Source: Gallionella sp. (lineage in GTDB: Bacteria > Pseudomonadota > Gammaproteobacteria > Burkholderiales > Gallionellaceae). Taken from it: a stretch of 21,038 bases of DNA. The stretch is from assembly GCA_024654105.1 (NCBI GenBank), contig JANLID010000202.1, positions 1 through 21,038 on the forward strand. Direction: 5' to 3'. A program made the translations under genes and the position numbers. Shown one piece after another: positions 14,373 to 21,038 of this stretch. The notes beneath the pieces are model-generated. The model was not told the DNA's origin. It searched no databases and was given only the letters and a program-made list of their open reading frames with translations. How positions within the stretch are numbered: the stretch's first letter is position 1; every line of letters starts with the position of its first letter.

Positions 14373-14452
14373 CCAAGGGGATGAGACGGAATTTCGGCCC
14401 AAAGTCGGCATTTTATGGCGCGCCCCGAGGGGATTAGGCAAAATTCCGGCCT
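14373..14452. repeat. pair of 28-base imperfect direct repeats in the hfq/permease intergenic region
   Basis: Positions 14373-14400 (starting CCAAGGGGATGAGAC) and 14425-14452 (starting CCGAGGGGATTAGGC) match at 21 of 28 bases, including CC.AGGGGAT and AATT.CGGCC. The copies are spaced 52 bases start to start. They could be two operator-like sites or a dispersed repeat; nothing else is recognised in 14279-14560 apart from the gene starts at either edge. Confidence 0.6.
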
Positions 14453-14560
14453 GAAATTTACGATCAAATCCGCTTGGCAAGTCCAAGTTGGTGGTGGAAT
14501 GAACAGGAAGCTGGACAGGCCGCCAGATTCAGCATTTTGCCCGTACAATGGCGAACAGTC

Positions 14561-15538
14561 ATGATTGCCTACATTATCCGCCGCATTCTTTACGCCATAC
14601 CCATTCTGATCGGGGTAAATCTGCTCACCTTCGCGCTGTTTTTCGTGGTGAACACGCCGGACGATATGGCGCGCATGCAACTGGGCATCAAGCGCGTCAC
14701 GCCTGAGGCCATCGAAAAGTGGAAACAGCAGCGCGGCTACGACAAGCCGTTGCTGGTCAACAGCGCGGCCAGCGGCGCAGACAAAATTACCGACACCATC
14801 TTCTGGCAGAAATCTGCCAGCATGTTTGCATTTGATTTCGGCTACTCGGATGACGGGCGCAGCATCGGGCGCGAGATCACCACGCGCATGGGTCCCAGCC
14901 TCGCCATCGCGCTACCCACCTTCCTCATTGGCCTCGTCGTCTATGTCAGCTTTGCACTGCTGATGACACTGTTTCGCGCCACTGCGCTGGATATCGCAGG
15001 CGTGGCATTGTGCGTGTTGCTGATGTCAATTTCCGGCCTGTTCTATATCATCGGCGGGCAGTTCGTGGTGAGCAAACTGTGGCATCTGGTGCCGATCTCA
15101 GGCTATAACGGCGGTGCAAGCGCTTTCAAGTTCGTAGCGCTACCCATCCTCATCGGCATGATCGGCGGCATCGGCTCCAGCAGCCGCTGGTATCGCACCA
15201 TTTTCCTGGAGGAAATCGGCAAGGACTATGTGCGCACCGCACGCGCCAAGGGCTTGTCGGAGTTGCGCGTGCTGTTTAGCCATGTGCTGAAGAACGCGAT
15301 GATCCCGATCCTCACCGGCGTAGTGGTGGTCATTCCGTTGCTGTTCATGGGCAGCCTGCTCACCGAGTCGTTCTTCGGCATTCCCGGTCTGGGCAGCTAC
15401 ACCATCGATGCGATCAACGCACAGGATTTCAGCGTGGTGCGCGCGATGGTGTTCCTCGGTTCGGCGCTGTATATCGCCGGGCTGATCCTCACCGATATTT
15501 CCTATACCGTCGTCGATCCGCGAGTGCGATTGTCATGA
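14561..15538 (+). CDS. peptide-type ABC transporter permease (DppB/OppB family)
   Basis: 325 residues from the ATG at 14561, chosen because MIAYIIRRILYAIPILIGVNLLTF is the usual beginning of DppB-type permeases. The open frame reaches 14474, but the extra residues are tryptophan-rich and unlike the family. Membrane helices appear near 9-30, 113-135, 143-167, 190-206, 245-268 and 294-312. The cytoplasmic EAA loop that docks the ATPase is EEIGKDYVRTARAKGLSEL (217-235). A periplasmic segment (about 32-110) is typical. It overlaps the second permease by ATGA. The substrate is probably peptides or a similar solute, but no binding protein is present to tell. Confidence 0.9.
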   Translation: MIAYIIRRILYAIPILIGVNLLTFALFFVVNTPDDMARMQLGIKRVTPEAIEKWKQQRGYDKPLLVNSAASGADKITDTIFWQKSASMFAFDFGYSDDGRSIGREITTRMGPSLAIALPTFLIGLVVYVSFALLMTLFRATALDIAGVALCVLLMSISGLFYIIGGQFVVSKLWHLVPISGYNGGASAFKFVALPILIGMIGGIGSSSRWYRTIFLEEIGKDYVRTARAKGLSELRVLFSHVLKNAMIPILTGVVVVIPLLFMGSLLTESFFGIPGLGSYTIDAINAQDFSVVRAMVFLGSALYIAGLILTDISYTVVDPRVRLS

Positions 15539-16941
15539 ATTTCATGCCGGTTATTCTGTGGAGCGATGCGCTGGTATTCGTGCTGCTGGCAACGGGAATC
15601 ACCACGGCCTGGTATGTGCGGCAGCGTGAGCATCTGCTGTTGCCGTGGCGGCGCGTGGCGCGGGGTAGCGTAGCAATGGTGTCGCTGCTGGTATTGTCGC
15701 TGTTCCTGCTGGTGGGGTTGCTGGATACGCTGCATTACCGTGTGGCGCTGCCAGAACAGAATAATAGCGGGACGGCGTATTCGCCGGAGGTGTTGAGCGT
15801 GTTCGACAAGCTGGTTGAACCATTGCGCGTCCAAACCGAAAAAACTTATTCCGGACCTTTTGCCATCACACTCTACGCCAAGGAAAGCATCACTGATGCG
15901 CAGGGCAATGCGTTGCGCGATTACCCAAGATTGCGATACGGTGGCGCGCATCTGACCGATGAATCGCAGCGCGATGGCGACGTATTGTGGCGAGCAATCA
16001 AAGGGGTGGCGCTTGGAGTAATATCCGTTATTGTTTTTATCGTGCTTGCAGGATGGGCAAAGCGCAGCTTGCCCACGCGGGTTGAACATGCACCTGTTGG
16101 TGGGCGCGTGTCGTGCACACCCCACACATTGCACTCCTTGCTTGCCGCCGTCCTTATCATTGCCGCCTTTACCGGAGCCGTCGCCAACCTTGCCACTGCC
16201 TATCATGTACTTGGCACCGACAAAGTCGGGCAGGACGTGCTGTATCTGTCGCTGAAAAGTATCCGCACCGGCCTCATCATCGGCACGGTGACCACGCTGG
16301 TAACGCTGCCGCTGGCTTTATTTCTCGGCGTCGCCGCCGGTTATTTCCGTGGCTGGGTAGATGACGTGATTCAATATATCTACACCGTGCTGAGTTCCGT
16401 TCCCAGCGTACTGCTGATCGCTGCAGCGGTGCTGATAATGCAAGTGACCATCGACACTCATCCCGAGTGGTTCGACACCGCCGCGTCGCGCGCTGACCTG
16501 CGGCTGGTGTTCCTGTGCCTGATTCTCGGCGTCACCAGTTGGACCGGTTTGTGCCGCCTGCTGCGCGGCGAAACACTCAAACTGCGCGAAATGGAATATA
16601 TCCAGGCGGCGCAGTCATTCGGCGTGTCCTCATTGCGCATCCTCACGCGTCACATCGTACCAAACGTGATGCACATCACCCTGATTGCGCTGGTCATGGA
16701 TTTTTCTGCGCTGGTGCTGGCCGAAGCGGTGCTGTCCTACGTCGGCGTCGGCGTCGATCCATCGATGATCAGCTTCGGCACCATGATCAACGCGGCTAGG
16801 CTGGAGATGGGGCGCGAGCCGATGGTGTGGTGGGCGCTGGCTGCGGCATTCGGCTTCATGCTGGTGCTGGTGCTGGCGGCAAACCTGTTCGCCGACGCAG
16901 TGCGCGATGCGTTTGATCCGCGCCTGAACCGGACGGAGTAA
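15535..16941 (+). CDS. peptide-type ABC transporter permease (DppC/OppC family), enlarged
   Basis: 468 residues, much longer than usual for DppC (about 300). The C-terminal part is standard: HVLGTDKVGQDVLYLSLKSI (225-244), helices through 245-305, the EAA loop REMEYIQAAQSFGVSSLRI (351-369), helix 380-400 with VLAEAVLSYVGVGVDPS, and a final helix 430-452. The N-terminal part adds two helices (9-25, 47-64), a hydrophilic loop (about 65-155), another helix (157-174), and a strange basic loop (175-199) that coincides with palindromic DNA. The gene is coupled to the first permease by ATGA. No ATPase or binding protein follows; the next gene is on the other strand. Confidence 0.86.
   Translation: MNFMPVILWSDALVFVLLATGITTAWYVRQREHLLLPWRRVARGSVAMVSLLVLSLFLLVGLLDTLHYRVALPEQNNSGTAYSPEVLSVFDKLVEPLRVQTEKTYSGPFAITLYAKESITDAQGNALRDYPRLRYGGAHLTDESQRDGDVLWRAIKGVALGVISVIVFIVLAGWAKRSLPTRVEHAPVGGRVSCTPHTLHSLLAAVLIIAAFTGAVANLATAYHVLGTDKVGQDVLYLSLKSIRTGLIIGTVTTLVTLPLALFLGVAAGYFRGWVDDVIQYIYTVLSSVPSVLLIAAAVLIMQVTIDTHPEWFDTAASRADLRLVFLCLILGVTSWTGLCRLLRGETLKLREMEYIQAAQSFGVSSLRILTRHIVPNVMHITLIALVMDFSALVLAEAVLSYVGVGVDPSMISFGTMINAARLEMGREPMVWWALAAAFGFMLVLVLAANLFADAVRDAFDPRLNRTE
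16054..16121. repeat. palindromic REP-like sequence inside the second permease gene
   Basis: TGGGCAA-AGCGCAGC-TTGCCCA (16054-16075) is a palindrome with 7-bp perfect ends. GGTGGGCGCG-TGT-CGTGCACACC (16099-16121) is a second, matching 8 of 10 bases. Both look like intergenic repeats yet lie in frame in the permease, encoding loop residues about 174-197 between two membrane helices. Confidence 0.6.
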
Positions 16942-17011
16942 CTACGCGAGCGTCCAGAAGTGTCTTCATGCTCTCCATCGTCGCCGGCCTGAAATAGATT
17001 TTCCCCACGTA

Positions 17012-17504
17012 TCAACTCCTGCGCCTTCGAATGCAGCCGGGGAATACCTCGCGCCAGCGAAACGATTCCGCCGATCGCCAGCAAATCGGGCCCCCGTTGA
17101 ACCAAGGGGCTTCCGCAGCAAAATTTGAGCTTACCCAACCGCCCAGCATGATCTGGGTCAGCACCAGACCAAGTCGCGAAAATCCTCGCCAGTTTTGCGC
17201 TTCATTAACGCCGGCTTCGCCAGTTGGTGCCATCAGTCTCAACGCGATCCATTCGAGCAAAGTCAGCGTGGCGATCCCGCCAGCAAGATGCACCGGGATG
17301 ATGACCGCACGCGGCAGACAGGAAAATGCCCAGATGCCGAATGCCGCCAGAAAAATCATCAACCCCAGCAGCAGCCCCACCAGGTTTTGTAGTCTCCACT
17401 GCCACGTTGCATGGTTGCGTGCGGCATGAGGCTGGGGAGGTTGTTTTTGCTTCAGCGCATTTTCCCCATAGCAGGCAGGCCGCCAGAACAAGTTTCAGAT
17501 ACAT
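17012..17504 (-). pseudogene. degenerate COX15/CtaA heme A synthase remnant
   Basis: The ATG at 17504 begins MYLKLVLAACLL, a typical COX15/CtaA start, but that frame soon turns to unlike sequence. In another frame (TTG at 17491 to a stop at 17012), COX15-like membrane sequence appears: LLLGLMIFLAAFGIWAF, IIPVHLAGGIATLTLLEWIALRL, and LGLVLTQIMLGGWVSSNFAA. These align with QGAFGAWTV, IVTIHLLLGMALLALLTWF and LIQIALGGWVSTNYAALAC of the intact COX15 at 18417-19490. The first half, with the CPDWPGC motif and first heme histidine, is missing, and the frame ends in basic, unrelated residues after the SSNFAA strand. I infer a deletion plus frameshift. A short functional relative is less likely. It lies downstream of the ABC permeases on the opposite strand. 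Confidence 0.65.
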
Positions 17505-17526
17505 GTGATATTCGCCCCGGCCGCCG

Positions 17527-18138
17527 CTATTTTGTGCAACCGCTGTTATTGATGCTTCTGTCCGGCATGGTGGTATTGCAGTATTTCACTTCTACCAGAA
17601 CGGCATTACGCAAATCGGCACCGATCAGTGTGGCCCGCGTAAGATCGGCGCGAGTGAGGTTGGCATCGACCAGACTGGCCATCGCGAACACTGCCCCTGT
17701 CGCGTTGGCGCCGGTCAGATCGGCTCCTTTAAGATTGGCCAGTGACAAGTTCGCGCCTGCGAGGTTGGCCTCCCTGAGGTTGGCGCCCGGCAATGTGCTT
17801 TGAGAAAGATCGGCTTTGGCCAGATTGGCATGCGAGAAATTCGCGCCGCTCATATACGCCAGAGACAAATTAGCCCCGGAGAGATTGGCATTGGACATAT
17901 TCGCTTTTGTCAGGTTGGCCTCAGTGATCCTGTCGCCGCTCAGATCGGCACCCGACAAGTCAGCTCCCGCAAGGTCGGCACTAGCCAGATTGGACTTGGT
18001 CAGGTTCGCCCCGGAAAGGTTGGCACCGGGACAACTGGCTCTTCGCTTGATCTCACAGCCGTTGATGGTTTGCCGCGCATTGGCTGTCGAGACCAGCAAT
18101 ACAGCGATGACAAGCGGCCAAACGGCATAAGTTTTCAC
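17527..18138 (-). CDS. exported pentapeptide-repeat protein
   Basis: 203 residues from the GTG at 18138, chosen because AAGGAA lies six bases upstream. The longer frame to 18192 would add an implausible N-terminus before the signal peptide. The signal peptide is VKTYAVWPLVIAVLLVSTANA with cleavage before RQT. Residues 37-182 are about 29 tandem A(N/D)LxX pentapeptides (ANLSG, ADLAG, ADLTG and so on), which fold as a right-handed quadrilateral beta-helix. The end, KYCNTTMPDRSINNSGC, recurs in secreted members of the family. Four cysteines (28, 36, 187, 201) flank the helix and could form disulfides in the periplasm. The function of periplasmic members is unknown. The gene lies between the COX15 relic and the divergent intact COX15. 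Confidence 0.9.
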   Translation of the reverse strand: MKTYAVWPLVIAVLLVSTANARQTINGCEIKRRASCPGANLSGANLTKSNLASADLAGADLSGADLSGDRITEANLTKANMSNANLSGANLSLAYMSGANFSHANLAKADLSQSTLPGANLREANLAGANLSLANLKGADLTGANATGAVFAMASLVDANLTRADLTRATLIGADLRNAVLVEVKYCNTTMPDRSINNSGCTK

Positions 18139-18169
18139 TGGGTATTCCTTGCTGTCTAAAAAGTATTGT

Positions 18170-18199
18170 TTGTGGTAAAAAAAACAATGCAATTATAAT
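18170..18199. promoter_or_regulatory. possible divergent promoter region (COX15 and pentapeptide gene)
   Basis: A perfect -10 hexamer TATAAT (18194-18199) sits in a palindromic ATTATAAT, so it reads TATAAT on both strands. On the + strand a poor -35 (TTGTGG, 18170-18175, 18-base spacer) precedes it; on the minus strand it lies 55 bases from the pentapeptide GTG. The rest of 18139-18416 shows no gene or clear structure. Confidence 0.35.
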
Positions 18200-18416
18200 C
18201 GTTCGTGTATATAGCATCGGGATCCAAAGCACGGACCAATCCCGAATCCGCCAATTGGCCATTTTAATGAATAAAAGTAGGCACAATGACCGCTGAGACC
18301 GTTTCCATGTTGGAAATTTACCCAATGGACAGCTTCGCCATGTGCCCGATCGCATGCCATCTGCGATATATGTTTCACCCAAAGCTCGTTCAGCGCCCGG
18401 ATTCGGGAGTCACATT

Positions 18417-19490
18417 ATGCTGATCCAGCTTGCCGTCATGGGCATGCTGGCGGCATTGTTACCGCTGGCGATCGTCTGGGTGTCGAGCGATGCCGACAAG
18501 TATCGCAAACTGGTATGGGTCACGCTATTCCTCACATTTGATCTGATCATGTTCGGCGCTTTCACACGGCTGACCGATTCCGGTCTCGGCTGCCCGGATT
18601 GGCCCGGCTGTTATGGACATGCCAATCCTCTGCAGGCGCATGCAGACATCAGTGCCGCCGAGGCCGCGATGCCGACCGGCCCGGTGACGGTCATGAAAGC
18701 ATGGATAGAAATGATACATCGCTACCTGGCGATGGGCATCGGTGTGCTTATCGTTGCCCTGATGATAATCGCATGGCGCAGGTGGCTGCAAACGGGCCGC
18801 AGGGAAATGAAATTTTCGCCGCTGTTTCCGACACTGCTATTTGTATTCGTTTGTGTGCAGGGTGCTTTTGGCGCATGGACTGTCACGATGAAACTGCAGC
18901 CGGTCATCGTGACCATACACCTGCTGTTGGGCATGGCGTTGCTGGCGCTCCTGACATGGTTCGGCGCGCATTTAAGCGACCATCCTGCAGTGCAGAGATC
19001 AGCAGTTGCGCTGCGCATACCGGCAATGCTGACCTTCTTGCTGCTGTTGATTCAAATCGCGCTCGGCGGTTGGGTCAGCACCAACTATGCGGCGCTGGCA
19101 TGCACGGACTTTCCGCTGTGCCAGGGTGAGCTATTTCCTCAAATGGATTTTGCCAACGGCTTTGCGTTATGGCGCGATCTGGGCATGACTGCCCATGGCG
19201 ATTACCTGCCTTTCCCTGCTTTGACCGCGATCCACTGGGCGCATCGCGTCTTCGCCTTCCTCGTGGTTGCGTCGGTCGCATGGGTGGCACTTCGAGCATT
19301 CAATGTTGACGCCTTATGCAAGACAGCGCGCTGGCTATTGATCATGATCGCACTGCAATTTGCTATCGGGATATCGACGGTGTTCCTGAAGTTACCTCTG
19401 GCACTGGCAGTGGCACACAATGGCGGCGCCGCACTTCTCGTAATATTGCTGGTCATGCTGAATCACAAGATCCGCACCGTCCGGGATTGA
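18417..19490 (+). CDS. ctaA: heme A synthase (COX15/CtaA)
   Basis: 357 residues from the ATG at 18417, supported by GGGAG seven bases upstream. An upstream ATG at 18342 would add 25 non-family residues. It oxidises the C8 methyl of heme O to the formyl of heme A for aa3-type cytochrome oxidase. The protein has an extra first helix (1-22, common in betaproteobacterial COX15), then a two-fold structure with GAFTRLTDSGLGCPDWPGC (C59, C65), H101 in MIHRYLAM, H168 in VTIHLLLG, CTDFPLC (C229, C235), H273/H276 in AIHWAHRVF, and H334 in VAHNGG. All heme and cysteine-pair residues are present. No other cytochrome oxidase gene is in the window, so it is separated from ctaB and coxABC here. Confidence 0.95.
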   Translation: MLIQLAVMGMLAALLPLAIVWVSSDADKYRKLVWVTLFLTFDLIMFGAFTRLTDSGLGCPDWPGCYGHANPLQAHADISAAEAAMPTGPVTVMKAWIEMIHRYLAMGIGVLIVALMIIAWRRWLQTGRREMKFSPLFPTLLFVFVCVQGAFGAWTVTMKLQPVIVTIHLLLGMALLALLTWFGAHLSDHPAVQRSAVALRIPAMLTFLLLLIQIALGGWVSTNYAALACTDFPLCQGELFPQMDFANGFALWRDLGMTAHGDYLPFPALTAIHWAHRVFAFLVVASVAWVALRAFNVDALCKTARWLLIMIALQFAIGISTVFLKLPLALAVAHNGGAALLVILLVMLNHKIRTVRD

Positions 19491-19542
19491 GCTCCAGTCA
19501 AGTTTCTTCATAGGTTTCCCCGCACATCTCCGGCTGTATCAC

Positions 19543-20220
19543 TCACTTTGGAAGCTTCTTCCCGTCAGGCATCTTCGGGGGAGCGTGAGTCAACCTTATA
19601 CTATGTGCCTCAGTTTTTTCCACAACATAATCGCTGCCAGTATCAAAGCCCCATATCCATGCGCCGGCACGGCGAGTTTTGAACGTCGTATCAGTCCAGT
19701 ATTTGCCGGGCAGGGATTCCGGGAAATACGATTTTGGAAAAGTGGGACCTGGAAATAAAACGCTGGTGTCCACTATGGTGTTCAATTCAAAACGGCTGGG
19801 CAGATACCAATCATCGAGACCGCAGAGTTTTATCGCATTGATCGCCTTGATGTAGGATTCAGTATCGCAATCGCTGCCGGTGCATACCCCGGCGTCGGCT
19901 TTGCCTGCGAAACCGCCGTTGGTATATTGATCCGAATCGTACCAACTGTAAGTATTATTGATGCTTTGCAATCCGGATTCGGATTTTTTTACTTCCCAGA
20001 TCAAACCCGATTTGTTATCCCGCACGCAAGCCCATGGTTGTTTGGCATAGTCATTGCCGTCGTTGATACTGCCATCCTGATTAAGGCGAGTCATATCAAA
20101 TTTATACGGCTTGGGAGTGAAAGCGTCGCCACAACCCGCGATTACCAGGGGGCACAGCAGCAAAGCAATGCTGCGGTAAAAAGCCGTGGAACCCTTTGGC
20201 ATCGTGCTTTTATTCATCAT
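19543..20220 (-). CDS. DUF1566 (Lcl C-terminal domain) lipoprotein
   Basis: 225 residues. The N-terminus has a lipoprotein signal: hydrophobic SIALLLCPLVIAG and the lipobox VIAG-C with Cys30, so it should be lipid-anchored. Residues 62-215 follow the DUF1566 pattern: WACVRDNKSGLIWEVK (63-78), DDWYLPSRFELNTIVD (136-151), KYWTDTTF (173-180), and the final AWIWGFDTGS...HSIRLTHA (187-213), typical of a C-type-lectin-like fold. Several cysteines (65, 113, 118, 133) may form disulfides. No Shine-Dalgarno is clear before ATGATG. The gene is convergent with ctaA, 52 bases apart. The biological role of DUF1566 lipoproteins is not known to me. Confidence 0.88.
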   Translation of the reverse strand: MMNKSTMPKGSTAFYRSIALLLCPLVIAGCGDAFTPKPYKFDMTRLNQDGSINDGNDYAKQPWACVRDNKSGLIWEVKKSESGLQSINNTYSWYDSDQYTNGGFAGKADAGVCTGSDCDTESYIKAINAIKLCGLDDWYLPSRFELNTIVDTSVLFPGPTFPKSYFPESLPGKYWTDTTFKTRRAGAWIWGFDTGSDYVVEKTEAHSIRLTHAPPKMPDGKKLPK

Positions 20221-20383
20221 TTTTATAATTTGGTGTACCCGGAAGTAAATGTTGGGAATATCTGTTCAGCAAAGGGCGGGCATTATCGTGGAATTGCACG
20301 CGCTGTTCAAGCAACAGTGCATCCGGCAAGCTCCATCGGGCAAGGCGGATCGGCGCTTTGCGCATCCAGCAAATGACTTGTAC

Positions 20384-21038
20384 TCATTTCCGTTCCACTA
20401 TCTCGGTTGGTACTTTACCCTTAGCCGGGCTGAGCAGATTGGAACGGAATAATTCCAATTCCAGGGTCAATCCTTTGAGATCGGCTGAAGCAGCCCAGAA
20501 TTGCCCGATTCGTTCATGCTCGGCACGACCGCGCAGGCGCGGCTCCCTTTCTGCAGTCAGGCGCTGCTCTATCCACAGCACGCCCGACCGGTGGTAGCAA
20601 TCGCTCTCGCGGCAACCGGTAATAAACACGCCATCGGCCTGATGGTCGCGCAGCGCATACTCAATAAAGGATGGCGGAAGCATGGCAGTACAGGGCAGGC
20701 TCATTACGGCCACGCCTTCACTGCGCAATTCCCCAATATTTGCCGCGTTATCGCAGCCGAATACCATGACCCGCGCATCGCCCTTCAGCTTTGCAAGATC
20801 ACCCGTCATCGCGGCGCGAAGATCAGCCATTGGCATGGAGGGCATTTCGATTCCGCTTACATATCCGGCATCGCTCCTGAAAGGGGTCGAAGAGGGGCAC
20901 GCGCCGGCGCAAATGCCGCAACTGACGCAACGGTCCGGGATGACCACCGCTTGCTCCATGAAACGCTTGCCATCGCTGCGCGGCTGCATCACCACCGCCT
21001 CATAAGGACAATCGGCCACGCAACGCCCGCATCCGTTA
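20384..21038 (-). CDS. ferredoxin/MvhD-type iron-sulfur protein (5' part outside window)
   Basis: The frame is open through the right edge, so the start is missing; 217 residues are visible. The first residues NGCGRCVADCP form the end of a 4Fe-4S motif (C-x2-C-x3-C-P). A second complete cluster is CVSCGICAGACP (visible residues 37-48). Next comes a domain like the delta subunit of methyl-viologen-reducing hydrogenase (MvhD/FrhD): VMVFGCDNAANIG, VMSLPCTAMLPPSFIEYAL, and ADGVFITGCRESDCYHRSG. Cys95, Cys116, Cys142 and Cys147 of the visible part are possible cluster ligands. Such domains pass electrons between hydrogenases, heterodisulfide-reductase-like proteins or cytochrome b modules. What lies upstream would decide which. 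The 163 bases between this stop and the DUF1566 start hold nothing recognised. Confidence 0.82.
   Translation of the reverse strand, partial: NGCGRCVADCPYEAVVMQPRSDGKRFMEQAVVIPDRCVSCGICAGACPSSTPFRSDAGYVSGIEMPSMPMADLRAAMTGDLAKLKGDARVMVFGCDNAANIGELRSEGVAVMSLPCTAMLPPSFIEYALRDHQADGVFITGCRESDCYHRSGVLWIEQRLTAEREPRLRGRAEHERIGQFWAASADLKGLTLELELFRSNLLSPAKGKVPTEIVERK

Noticed and set aside
15502..16206. 234-residue open frame on the minus strand opposite the second permease
   Set aside because: Rich in His, Gln and Arg with no family pattern; it mirrors the real permease codons and overlaps the palindromic repeat.
17205..17504. 99-residue frame beginning MYLKLVLAACLL as a small exported protein
   Set aside because: Only the first dozen residues look real; the rest is an out-of-frame reading of COX15-like sequence, so it is treated as part of the pseudogene.
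17411..18159. + strand frames with repeated ARLAS/GQIGMR-like units opposite the pentapeptide gene
   Set aside because: The repetition is the antisense image of the pentapeptide codons.
1..21038. CRISPR array, prophage or insertion sequence with transposase
   Set aside because: No regularly spaced direct repeats, phage genes, integrase or transposase were seen.

Overview
The window is an ordinary stretch of chromosome from a betaproteobacterium, most likely of the Nitrosomonadales/Gallionellaceae type. The order hfq-hflX-hflK-hflC-DUF2065-hisZ-purA-tRNA-Leu-rnr-rlmB, a 78-residue Hfq, a HisZ subunit and a COX15 with an extra N-terminal helix all fit that group. This assignment is inference from gene order and remembered protein families, not from a search. 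Base composition is moderately GC-rich and the spacers are full of small palindromic repeats.

Positions 18-3177 (+) form a compact redox or quinone-stress type operon: a MarR regulator with a single cysteine, a double-CDGSH iron-sulfur protein, a cytochrome b561, two exported YceI-family proteins, and a dienelactone-hydrolase-like alpha/beta hydrolase. Several junctions overlap by ATGA. Positions 3242-4324 (-) hold a small unknown protein and a PRPP-loop phosphoribosyltransferase of the kind often fused or linked to such hydrolases. Positions 4408-7378 (-) hold rlmB and rnr, which overlap. They are followed by a tRNA-Leu(CAG) on the + strand with a strong promoter and an intrinsic terminator. 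Just past the terminator lies a strange ~110-nt element made from inverted and direct copies of the tRNA 3' end. It can fold into a three-hairpin cloverleaf closed by the tRNA-Leu acceptor sequence and ends in ACCA.

Positions 7885-14278 (-) are the housekeeping block purA, hisZ, DUF2065, hflC, hflK, hflX and hfq. The HflKC membrane complex (FtsH modulator), the ribosome-associated GTPase HflX and the RNA chaperone Hfq form one tightly packed unit. Divergent from hfq, positions 14561-16941 (+) encode two peptide-type ABC permeases without an ATPase or binding protein in the window. The second carries an unusually long loop and an apparent in-frame palindromic repeat.

Positions 17012-19490 contain a broken COX15/CtaA relic (-), an exported pentapeptide-repeat protein (-), and an intact COX15 heme A synthase (+). 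The right end has a DUF1566-type lipoprotein (-) and the C-terminal part of a ferredoxin/MvhD-type iron-sulfur protein (-) that runs off the window.

No mobile element with a transposase, no CRISPR array and no rRNA were seen. The most unusual items are the tRNA-Leu-derived cloverleaf element, the palindromic insertion inside the permease gene, the COX15 relic next to an intact COX15, and the MarR/CDGSH/b561/YceI operon.
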